From Shimia sp040225985 (GTDB lineage: Bacteria; Pseudomonadota; Alphaproteobacteria; Rhodobacterales; Rhodobacteraceae): DNA of 64,000 nucleotides. Under the pieces are notes generated by a model, which was not told the origin of the DNA, ran no database searches, and saw only the letters and a list, made by a program, of their open reading frames with translations. The translations under genes and the position numbers were made by a program. The stretch is taken from assembly GCF_040225985.1 (NCBI RefSeq), contig NZ_JBBPEU010000001.1:186001-250000 (forward strand), in the 5' to 3' direction. This document shows positions 18,081-26,228 of this stretch, piece by piece (position 1 is the stretch's first letter; every line of letters begins with the position of its first letter).

Positions 18081-18099
18081 AAAAACCGGCGTCTGAAAG

Positions 18100-20205
18100 A
18101 TGTACAAAATGAACAAAAATCGTATTCGCACTGCCATTGTGGGGGCAGGTTACATCGCTGACTGGCATGCAGACGCCATCAAGGCCACCCGCGGTGTTGA
18201 CCTTGTTGCAGTTTGCGACAGGTCCGCCGCCGCTGCCACAGCCATGGCGGAAGCCCGGGGTGTTCAAGCCTTTACCGATCTTCAAGACATGCTGGAGGCC
18301 GGGGTTTGCGATGCAGTTCATATTCTCACGCCACCGGACTCTCACAAACCTTTGGCCAAGCAATGCCTCGCGGCCGGGCTACACTGCCTTGTCGAGAAGC
18401 CCGTCGCACTGTCGGCTGATGATGCGCGTGACATGGCGGCAACGGCAGCAGAACATGGTAAGCTTCTGGGGTTTGGGCATAATTTCCTTGGTATTCCCGC
18501 ATATGAGCGCCTCAACAAAACTATCTCCGAAGGCAAGTTGGGGCGGATCGCAAATGCCGAAATCAACTGGCACTTCCCGCTTGGGCCGTTGCGGTCTGGG
18601 CCTTTCGGTCTGTGGTTGCTACGGGAAACGCGCAATCTCTTGCTGGAACTCGGCCCTCATCTCTTTGCCTTTGCCGTCGACCTGTTTGGGCCACTCGAGA
18701 TTATCTCGGTTAATTCTGGCAAGGTAATCCAACTGCCAGCGGGTGAGTCCCGCCCCCAAAGCTGGCGCATTCTGGCACGCGCCGGTGACGTCGATGTCAC
18801 GCTGAACCTGTCGCTGGTCGAAACCTATGACGACCGTTCGGTGATCGTGCGCGGGTCAAGTGGCATGGCGCGCCTAGACTTTGCGAATGACGTTCTGAAC
18901 TGTGCATATGATAACACAACCGACATTGTGATTAACCCACTGATGAAGCAGTTGGCGCGCGCGGGATCCAATGTCGCGGCGGGGGTGTCAAACTTTGGAA
19001 AACAACTGGTTTCGCTCAATCGCAAGTCGCCCTACGCATTGAGTTTTCAGGGAACACTCAAAGCTTTCTATAGTGCGATCCGCAATGATGCCCCACTCGA
19101 CGCCCGCTTTGCGCCGGTCAGTGGCGTGAACGTCATGCAGGCCATTGATGATTGTCTGGCATTGCTGCCGGAAGAGCCTTTGTTGGTACGACCTTCGGGC
19201 ACTCCGTCGCCCGACGTGCTTGTCATTGGTGGTACCGGCTTCATCGGGCGGGCGCTGACCCGCCGCATTGTCGCATCAGGTCGGGATGTAAGGGTTCTGA
19301 GCCGTGGAAACGGTGGGCCATTTGACGACATTTCAGACCATGTTGAACTTTTTTCAGCGTCGCTTTCCAGTGCCGAAGCTCTGGATCGCGCTATGGAAGG
19401 TATCAAAACGGTTTATCATCTGGGCAAATCGCTTGACGCAACATGGGAAGCGGCGCTTAAAAACGATGTGGGCACGACGGTTACAATAGCCGAAGCTGCG
19501 CTGCGTGCCGGTGTCCACCGCTTCATCTACACTGGCACCATTGCGTCTTATGACATGTCGGATCCGGAAAATGTCATTACTGAAGCCACGCCATTAGATC
19601 AGGACATGACCGACAGAAACCTCTACGCGCGGTCAAAAGCTGAATGTGAGGCACGGTTGCTGAAACTGCATAAGGAACGCGACCTGCCCCTTGTGATCGC
19701 TCGACCCGGGATTGTGGTTGGACCCGGCGGCCCTCTGCAACATTGGGGAATAGGGCGCTGGCACGGGGCCGGCGCGGTGCGCATTTGGGGGCGAGGCCAT
19801 CATAACCTACCCTTTGTTCTGAACGACGACGTCGCTGATGCCTTGATCCTGATGGCAGAGAACGAAGCAGCAATTGGGGACTCGTTCAACCTGATCGGAG
19901 AGCCAATGTTCACCGCACGGGGGTATTTCGACGCGATACACGAGGCGCTGAATGCGAGGATCAAGGTCGTGCCAGGCAATCTGACCCTGTTCTATCTGAC
20001 GGATGGGGTGAAGTTTTTCCTCAAGAAGTACGTATTGCGGAGATACGGGATCAGCCGTCCATCCTTGGCCGATTGGAAATCGCGTGCGCATTATGCGCAA
20101 TTCGACAATAGTCACCCCAAAGAGGTTCTTGGGTGGCGCCCCGAAATGGACCGGACAAAGTTTGTCGAACAGGCTATCAAACAGGCAAACCTGTTCGGGT
20201 TTTGA
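18100..20205 (+). CDS. Fused Gfo/Idh/MocA oxidoreductase - NAD-dependent epimerase/dehydratase
   Basis: A 701-residue bifunctional-looking protein. Residues 1 to about 365 form a MocA-type dehydrogenase (AIVGAGYIADWHADA, EKPVALSAD, C-terminal substrate domain). A short Pro/Ser linker near 366-372 leads to an extended SDR: cofactor loop VIGGTGFIGRAL (about 374-385), YARSK catalytic pair, RPGIVVGPGG. No frame break lies between the halves, so the fusion is real and not a sequencing merge. The same two families are encoded as overlapping separate genes at 13764-15841. A fusion implies that the two steps are linked on one substrate, for example oxidation followed by epimerisation. Two nearby ATGs (18100, 18109) are possible starts. 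Confidence 0.92.
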   Translation: MYKMNKNRIRTAIVGAGYIADWHADAIKATRGVDLVAVCDRSAAAATAMAEARGVQAFTDLQDMLEAGVCDAVHILTPPDSHKPLAKQCLAAGLHCLVEKPVALSADDARDMAATAAEHGKLLGFGHNFLGIPAYERLNKTISEGKLGRIANAEINWHFPLGPLRSGPFGLWLLRETRNLLLELGPHLFAFAVDLFGPLEIISVNSGKVIQLPAGESRPQSWRILARAGDVDVTLNLSLVETYDDRSVIVRGSSGMARLDFANDVLNCAYDNTTDIVINPLMKQLARAGSNVAAGVSNFGKQLVSLNRKSPYALSFQGTLKAFYSAIRNDAPLDARFAPVSGVNVMQAIDDCLALLPEEPLLVRPSGTPSPDVLVIGGTGFIGRALTRRIVASGRDVRVLSRGNGGPFDDISDHVELFSASLSSAEALDRAMEGIKTVYHLGKSLDATWEAALKNDVGTTVTIAEAALRAGVHRFIYTGTIASYDMSDPENVITEATPLDQDMTDRNLYARSKAECEARLLKLHKERDLPLVIARPGIVVGPGGPLQHWGIGRWHGAGAVRIWGRGHHNLPFVLNDDVADALILMAENEAAIGDSFNLIGEPMFTARGYFDAIHEALNARIKVVPGNLTLFYLTDGVKFFLKKYVLRRYGISRPSLADWKSRAHYAQFDNSHPKEVLGWRPEMDRTKFVEQAIKQANLFGF

Positions 20206-20268
20206 AACCACTTCAAGCAGCGGGGCAGATGTCCGGCTGGCTGGAACGTTGAGAATGCGGATGCGTAA

Positions 20269-21027
20269 ATGAGCGATGATGATTTCATAGAAGATCACGA
20301 AATGCCGGACAATCTTCCCGCGGTGCAGGATCCTCTTGAGGTTTGGAGGTATTTGCAGCGCGTGCCATTTGACCTCGATTTGTTGGACAAGAACCACATC
20401 GTCACGGCCAAACGCACACATGCCGCGAACCGGACATTCGACATGCTTCGGACCAGATTGTTGCAAACTATGAAAGAACAAGGTTGGAAGCGAGTCGCGA
20501 TCACATCGCCCACAAACACTTGCGGGAAAACCTTTGTAGCCGCCAACCTTGCGGTTTCATTGTTGCGGCTGGACGAAGTCTTCACGATGTTGATCGACTT
20601 GGATCTCCGCAATCCCGGTTTGGCGGATATGTTCGGTATCAAACCCAAAGCGTCGATGCAGAAATACCTCGAAGGTCGGATCGACCCGCAAGAGTTTTAT
20701 CTCGCACATGGGCGAAATCTTGGGTTGGGATTGGCCGGTGCACCTGCGGACAATGCCTCGGAACTCTTCCAATCTACGATGACCATGGATGTTCTCGACG
20801 AGATGGAGGATTTGTTCTGTCCAGACGTGATGCTGTTCGATTTGCCACCGGCGCTGGAACATGATGATGTTCTGGCTTTTCTACCAAAGGTGGACGCGGT
20901 CCTGCTGGTCGTGGGCGGTGGCGTGTCCACGACGGAAGAAATTGAGCGGGTCGAATCCCTGATCGCAGGGATCAAACCACTTGCAGGAATCGTTATGAAT
21001 AAAGCCGAGGGCGGTATCTCACTCTGA
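20269..21027 (+). CDS. CpsD/CapB-like ATPase (BY-kinase family) without tyrosine tail
   Basis: A 252-residue P-loop ATPase of the kind that pairs with Wzz-like proteins in capsule and exopolysaccharide export. After an acidic N-terminal stretch comes NRTFDMLRTRLLQ, a Walker A region TSPTNTCGKT (residues 79-88), Walker A' LIDLDLRNPGLADMFG, and Walker B VMLFDLPP. The usual P-G-E-G-K-S is changed to N-T-C-G-K-T; the key Lys remains. The protein ends shortly after VMNKAEGGISL and has no Tyr cluster, so autophosphorylation of a tail is unlikely. It closes the cluster 15 kb from the Wzz-like gene, and its end overlaps the convergent sulfatase gene by 9 bases. Confidence 0.88.
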   Translation: MSDDDFIEDHEMPDNLPAVQDPLEVWRYLQRVPFDLDLLDKNHIVTAKRTHAANRTFDMLRTRLLQTMKEQGWKRVAITSPTNTCGKTFVAANLAVSLLRLDEVFTMLIDLDLRNPGLADMFGIKPKASMQKYLEGRIDPQEFYLAHGRNLGLGLAGAPADNASELFQSTMTMDVLDEMEDLFCPDVMLFDLPPALEHDDVLAFLPKVDAVLLVVGGGVSTTEEIERVESLIAGIKPLAGIVMNKAEGGISL

Positions 21028-22707
21028 TTTCGGCCCTGCCTTGCGTCCGTGCCTGTCTTGATACGGGGGGGCGGTGCGATTGCGATAATGCACCGTCAAC
21101 TCAAGCGGTGTGTCATTTTCATCGTAAATCCCGATAACAACGCCCGTGCCGCGATTACCCCGCATCTGCCGCAGTTGCTCTGCCGACCGGGTCGTGCGCT
21201 GAGATGGACGACGTGCCCACGCAAAAAGCTTGTCATACATGTCGCTGATCACGCGCGAGTATTCTGGATCATCGCCCAGATCATTCAGCTCTTCCGGATC
21301 ACTCTCGAGATCAAACAGAATGGGTCGATAGCCTCCCTCGCAATGGATCAACTTCCATTTCTTGTCGGCAACCATGAACATCACCGCCTCGCGCACGTCC
21401 ACGTCCATCAGCGCGGCGATCGGCGAGGCGCTATAGTCATATTCACAGATGACATAGTTGCGCTTTGTCCGGTTTCGGGCCCCGTGTAGAATGGGAAGCA
21501 AGCTCTCCCCTTCAAGAACGTGATCCGCGACCTGTCCTCCGGCAACTTCGACGAAGGTCGGAGCAAGGTCGATGCTCTCGACAAGGGCATCGCACACGGT
21601 TCCGCGCGTCGCGTCCGCCTCGGGCGAGGGGTCATAAATGATAAGGGGCACCTTGGTAGAGGTATCATGGAAGAAGGTCTTCTCGCCCATCCAGTGATCG
21701 CCCAGAAAATCGCCATGGTCAGACGTGAGTACGATCATGGTATCTTCCATCTTTCCCGTATCCTCGAGCCACTTGAACAGCATACCCATCTGGTCGTCCG
21801 CCTGTTTGATCAACCCCATATAGGCGGGGATGACCGCCTCACGAACGTGGTCCTGGCTAAAGGCCTGCCCAACCTTGGTGCCCATAAATGCCTTCAGGAC
21901 CGGGTGGGCGTCATCAAATTCCGACCGGGACCTAATCGGAGGCAAAACATGCTCTGGCCCATACATTGACGCATAAGGCTCGGGCACAACATAGGGCCAG
22001 TGCGGCTTGATATAGGAAAGGTGGCAACACCACGGTCCTTTGGCCTGTTTGATGAAGTCGATCCCACGCCGGGTTAGATAAGGCGTTTCGCTGTCGTCTT
22101 CCTCAATATTTGCAGCATACGCAGAGTTTTTCAGAAACCATCCCGAAAGAACATTCCCGTCCTCGTCGAGGCCGGAGTTCGCAAAGTCATGCCAGGGGTT
22201 GTCGCTGTCATACCCGTGTTCGCGCAGATACTCGTTATATGCCTTTGCGCCGCCCGGATCATACATCCCGTCAGGGCCTTCGGGGCGCATGCCGTCATCG
22301 CGTTCAAAGACATCAAATCCACATTCCGCAACACGTGCGCCGATCAGGCTGTCCGGTTCCAAACCCAGCCGCGCCATCCCTTCGGCATCAGCGCGCATGT
22401 GGGTTTTCCCCACCAGCCAGCATCCCATACCCGCCGCACGCAAATGATCGCCAAGGGTTTGCTCGCCCACTTTCAGGGGGATACCGTTCCAGCTCGCGCC
22501 ATGACTGTGCACGTAGCGCCCCGTGTAGGTCGACATACGCGAAGACCCGCAGATCGGCGATTGGATATAGGCTCGAGCAAACCGCACCCCACGCTTGGCA
22601 AGCCTGTCAATATGCGGCGTTTCCAGATGGGGATGCCCATAACAGCTCAGATAATCCCACCTGAGTTGATCAAACATAATGAATAAGACATTCTTGGCTT
22701 TGGCCAT
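21019..22707 (-). CDS. Sulfatase / phosphonate monoester hydrolase-family enzyme
   Basis: A 562-residue member of the alkaline phosphatase superfamily that hydrolyses sulfate or phosphonate/phosphate esters. It begins NVLFIMFDQLRWDYLSCYG (metal Asp13, followed by Gln as in choline sulfatase and PMH) and has the formylglycine site C53-G-S-S-R57 followed by YTGRY. Canonical sulfatases have C-x-P-S-R; here the Pro is Ser. Later comes LTSDHGDFLGDH, a second metal site. There is no signal peptide, so it is cytoplasmic, which fits PMH or choline-sulfatase-like enzymes better than secreted polysaccharide sulfatases. The start is ATG at 22707. A formylglycine-generating enzyme is not seen here. Confidence 0.88.
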   Translation of the reverse strand: MAKAKNVLFIMFDQLRWDYLSCYGHPHLETPHIDRLAKRGVRFARAYIQSPICGSSRMSTYTGRYVHSHGASWNGIPLKVGEQTLGDHLRAAGMGCWLVGKTHMRADAEGMARLGLEPDSLIGARVAECGFDVFERDDGMRPEGPDGMYDPGGAKAYNEYLREHGYDSDNPWHDFANSGLDEDGNVLSGWFLKNSAYAANIEEDDSETPYLTRRGIDFIKQAKGPWCCHLSYIKPHWPYVVPEPYASMYGPEHVLPPIRSRSEFDDAHPVLKAFMGTKVGQAFSQDHVREAVIPAYMGLIKQADDQMGMLFKWLEDTGKMEDTMIVLTSDHGDFLGDHWMGEKTFFHDTSTKVPLIIYDPSPEADATRGTVCDALVESIDLAPTFVEVAGGQVADHVLEGESLLPILHGARNRTKRNYVICEYDYSASPIAALMDVDVREAVMFMVADKKWKLIHCEGGYRPILFDLESDPEELNDLGDDPEYSRVISDMYDKLFAWARRPSQRTTRSAEQLRQMRGNRGTGVVIGIYDENDTPLELTVHYRNRTAPPYQDRHGRKAGPKSE

Positions 22708-22726
22708 CTCACATCCCTGTCGGCTT

Positions 22727-22744
22727 TGCTAAACATGTTCAGCA
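22727..22744 (-). promoter_or_regulatory. 18-bp near-perfect palindrome upstream of the sulfatase gene
   Basis: TGCTAAACATGTTCAGCA reads the same on both strands apart from one mismatched pair. It lies 19 bases before the sulfatase start, in the 77-bp gap behind tamB, where an operator for a dimeric repressor would fit. The symmetry is seen; the regulator is unknown. Confidence 0.4.
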
Positions 22745-22784
22745 TCAGGGTAGTAAGCGAACCCGCGAAGGTCACGAAAAACTT

Positions 22785-25700
22785 TCAGTAATCAAACCGG
22801 AAGAACGCGCCAATCCCCGTGTTAGACTCTGAATCGACGCTGCCTTTGACGGTAAAGCTGTCTGTAACATCAAGGTTCAGGTTGATGGTGCTTTCACCTT
22901 TCGCACCAACAGTAATGTCGGTGTAGATGTTTTCGTTGATGTACTTTCCGGCACGTAGACCTGCGTTGCCTTCGTCATCGGTGGTAATGCCAAAGTCGTC
23001 CAACCCACCCGCATTGCGCGTTCCCAACAAAGCACGTTGCCCGGTGCCGGACAGTGTGGCCGCAGCCGAGGCGAGTTGCGCCGCCTGAACGGCGGAAATG
23101 TTGGATACACCTTTTCCGAACAGCAAATGCGATAGCATTTCTTCTTCGGGCAATTCAGGGTCTGATGTCATGTCCAGTTGTGGATTCGCGGCAGATCCGG
23201 AAACGACAATGTCAAAATCTGTATCACCAGACCGCGTCTCTGCCACGATCCGCATATCCGGAACGAAGCTTCCCGCCAGACGTATGAACCCTTCGGTCAA
23301 TTCAAACTGCTTCCCAAGAAAGGCCAGCCGCCCGCGCATGAGATCGAATTCACCGTCCGTAGAGATGTTCGTACTCGTCCCCACTACGTCCAGCCCACCT
23401 TCGAAATCCGCATGAAGCCCAAGCCCATCCACTACGATCCGTTCGGCTGCACGTACAGAGATATCAAGATCAACCTGAGTTCCCGAGGGTTGTGAATCAC
23501 CTTCGGATTCTTCGACGACAAGATTGGCAAATTTGCGGGTCTGGAACACGGCGCCGGGTTCATTTACGTGACCCACCTCAGGAACGGCACCAGCCCCACC
23601 CAGCGCAGAGGTAGACAGGCGCACCTGCGTTCCATAAAGCCCGATATCTCCGGCGACTGCGGGCCGTGACGCCAGGGGACCGGAAACCTGTATACCGCCA
23701 TTGAGCGTCGTGCTGAATAGGCTGCCCATCTGGAAAATGAGCTGATTGAGCGCAATGTCGAGGTTTGAGGCAAACGGCGCCACCATATCCACCCCGCCAG
23801 TCACACTGATCTGACCGCCATAGCGTCCATTGGTTGAAAGGCGCATATCTGCGCGGCTGTTGGCGATATCTACGCGCGTCGCAATATCCGAGAGAACGAA
23901 CTGCAATTCAGGCAGAACGAACTGCGCCCCGGCTGTTGAAAGACTTCCCGTCAAACTCTGAACAGTCGGAGGGCCCGTCAAGGCCAGATCAAAGTCGACG
24001 TTTCCTTGTACCGAATTTGGTCTGAGCGCCGAATTGGCCAGAGCAAGCGGCAGCGACCCGTTTGCAACCAGATCAGCCTTCTGGAAATCTTGGGACACGG
24101 TACCGCTTACCCGCGCATTTGCACCGATTGATCCTTCCAGCGCGACTTGAACATCCCAAGCGTCTGCCGTCTGCGCCACATCTGCATCCATCGTTGCGGA
24201 TCCCGGCAAGCCTGGAACAAGGGTAGAGACATTGCCGATCTCCGCATCGAGAGTCGCAGCCAACGCCCCGGTCTCATCGCCAGTCAGTCGAGCGGACAAT
24301 ACCGTATCGCCCGGGGCAGTGGCATCAACCTGTGCCCGTAGACCTGCGGGTGATTGCTGCAACCGCCCTTCGACAGCGGCAGGTCCGGAAATATCCGGCA
24401 CCAGAAGGGCTGTGTCAGCAAGCGCAGCCTTAAATTTGAGGTCACCATTCTGGCTATTGAGGGTGCCGTTTGCATCGGCTGTAACGTTTTCAGCCTCGAG
24501 CGACGCTTGCCTCAAAGTGATCCCTGTCGCATCACGCTTTGCCGAGACCAGCACACGGCTTTCACCTGCCGCCAGAGCATCGACCTGTGGAATGCCCACA
24601 CCAAGATCTTTGGAGATGGCAGAAAGCGTTACATCAAACGCCCCAGCCAAGAGCGACAGATTGCCCGAAAGCTCGGTAGAGACGGCCCCCTTGAGGTCGC
24701 GTTTGGCGATCTTGGAGAACCCGGACAGTTCATCAATCCGTGCTTTTGCCTGTCCCTCAACGGCAAGATCCTGCCCGCTTCCAGACAGCTCTGCCGTCGC
24801 GGTGGCCTCCAATCCTTCTGCATTCAGCGAGAGCTCCTCAACAAAAAGCGGCCCGCCCTTTTGCCACGAAAGCTCTGTGTCAAAGTTCAATGCGCTACCC
24901 AAAGCCTCTCGCAGACCTTCATCCGCCGTTTCAATGCCCAGAATATCCGCCGAGACCCGCGCAGTGATGCTGGGCACATCGCCCAAAAGAATATCCCCCG
25001 AGCCTTCTAGGTCGGCGGTATCGAATTGTAGGGACGCCTGATCGAACCCGTTAATGCGACCGCGCAAGTTCCATGTATCGGCTGACAGTTGGTTATATGT
25101 CGCGATCAGCCGTGCGCTTGAAAGGCGGGTTTCTTCGCCAGGAAGCGGCAGCAATACAGGCGCGCCATCGGCGGTTGCCATGTTGATATCAAGGTTGAAA
25201 CGGCTGGGCATCTTATCTGGCGCAAGGGCCAGATCACCCTTGACCGAAAAGTGTGCGGTTTGGAGCAACAGTTGATCCAGACGCACTCGCCCATCTGCCA
25301 TGGACCTGACAACCGACGTTATCGAGACATTTTCACCGAAGAAATCTTGGTACTGCGGCGCAAACAACGGTGTGACGTCACCTTGAAGATCTATGGAAAA
25401 GACGCGCATCGGGTCAACAAGCGGCGCTCCCTGCGCCGGCGTGGGCTGGTCAGGGTCCGCAACAACATTTATCGCCACAAAGCCCGCAAGACGCTCTTCA
25501 TCGTTCGTCTTCAATTCAAGGCGCGCAACATAGTCTTCAAGCTCGCCTTCGCCCTTTATCGAGAACTCGAGAGAGGGACGGTCAGGCAGGTTCGCAAGAT
25601 TTGCGATGATCCCGTCTTCCGCCTCTTGCGCAAAGAGATCGATTTTCAACAAGCGCGTGGCGTTGCTGAAGCCTGCATCCAAATCGAAAACACCGTCATG

Positions 25701-26228
25701 CCCATCCGTCCGGTTGATCTCAAACCTGGCCAATCCATCACCTCCGGCAAGGGAAAACGCACCTCCCACTGTGAAGGTTGCATCGGTGCCAATGATATCC
25801 TCGCCCAGAAACAGAGAGTCGGCCTCAAGCGCCCCGATATTGATACTCACCGGGAGTTCGGGCAACGCAAAGGGCGTGGCTTCTGGCGAGGTGGGGGCCG
25901 GTTCTGTTTTGGGCAACCGGGGTAACAGAATTTTCGAAGCCCGCAATTCATTGACCTGAATATCCCCTCGCAAAATAGAGGCTCTGTTCCAGTCCAGAAC
26001 GGCATCTTCCAAGGTCAACCAAACGCCATCCGCATCGGAAATCGTCATGCTTTCCATTGTGACCGTGGAACTCAGGGCGCCTTTGAATCCTTCTATGACG
26101 ACTTCGCGCCCCCCGCCTGAAAGAGCGTTTTCCAAAAATCTGGTAATACGGCTTTTGTCATCCTCAGCCTCCTGAGCTGACACGACCAATGGTGCAATTA
26201 TGAAGGATATGAGCAGAAGCCAACGCAT
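22785..26228 (-). CDS. tamB: TamB-like translocation and assembly module protein
   Basis: A 1147-residue periplasm-spanning protein anchored in the inner membrane that works with TamA in outer-membrane protein insertion and lipid transport. The N-terminus is a signal anchor (RWLLLISFIIAPLVVSA), followed by a long run of alternating short hydrophobic beta strands and repeats, and a C-terminal TamB (DUF490) domain ending in IGAFFRFDY. The N-terminal EGFKGALSSTVTMESMTI block is typical of the family. The ATG at 26228 overlaps the tamA stop (ATGA), so tamA and tamB are one operon, which supports both calls. Length is in the normal range. Confidence 0.92.
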   Translation of the reverse strand: MRWLLLISFIIAPLVVSAQEAEDDKSRITRFLENALSGGGREVVIEGFKGALSSTVTMESMTISDADGVWLTLEDAVLDWNRASILRGDIQVNELRASKILLPRLPKTEPAPTSPEATPFALPELPVSINIGALEADSLFLGEDIIGTDATFTVGGAFSLAGGDGLARFEINRTDGHDGVFDLDAGFSNATRLLKIDLFAQEAEDGIIANLANLPDRPSLEFSIKGEGELEDYVARLELKTNDEERLAGFVAINVVADPDQPTPAQGAPLVDPMRVFSIDLQGDVTPLFAPQYQDFFGENVSITSVVRSMADGRVRLDQLLLQTAHFSVKGDLALAPDKMPSRFNLDINMATADGAPVLLPLPGEETRLSSARLIATYNQLSADTWNLRGRINGFDQASLQFDTADLEGSGDILLGDVPSITARVSADILGIETADEGLREALGSALNFDTELSWQKGGPLFVEELSLNAEGLEATATAELSGSGQDLAVEGQAKARIDELSGFSKIAKRDLKGAVSTELSGNLSLLAGAFDVTLSAISKDLGVGIPQVDALAAGESRVLVSAKRDATGITLRQASLEAENVTADANGTLNSQNGDLKFKAALADTALLVPDISGPAAVEGRLQQSPAGLRAQVDATAPGDTVLSARLTGDETGALAATLDAEIGNVSTLVPGLPGSATMDADVAQTADAWDVQVALEGSIGANARVSGTVSQDFQKADLVANGSLPLALANSALRPNSVQGNVDFDLALTGPPTVQSLTGSLSTAGAQFVLPELQFVLSDIATRVDIANSRADMRLSTNGRYGGQISVTGGVDMVAPFASNLDIALNQLIFQMGSLFSTTLNGGIQVSGPLASRPAVAGDIGLYGTQVRLSTSALGGAGAVPEVGHVNEPGAVFQTRKFANLVVEESEGDSQPSGTQVDLDISVRAAERIVVDGLGLHADFEGGLDVVGTSTNISTDGEFDLMRGRLAFLGKQFELTEGFIRLAGSFVPDMRIVAETRSGDTDFDIVVSGSAANPQLDMTSDPELPEEEMLSHLLFGKGVSNISAVQAAQLASAAATLSGTGQRALLGTRNAGGLDDFGITTDDEGNAGLRAGKYINENIYTDITVGAKGESTINLNLDVTDSFTVKGSVDSESNTGIGAFFRFDY

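Noticed and set aside
24232..25041. A 269-codon plus-strand frame inside tamB
   Set aside because: It is antisense to a well-supported gene and is Ser/Ala/Pro-rich low-complexity sequence of the kind opposite-strand frames give in G+C-rich DNA.
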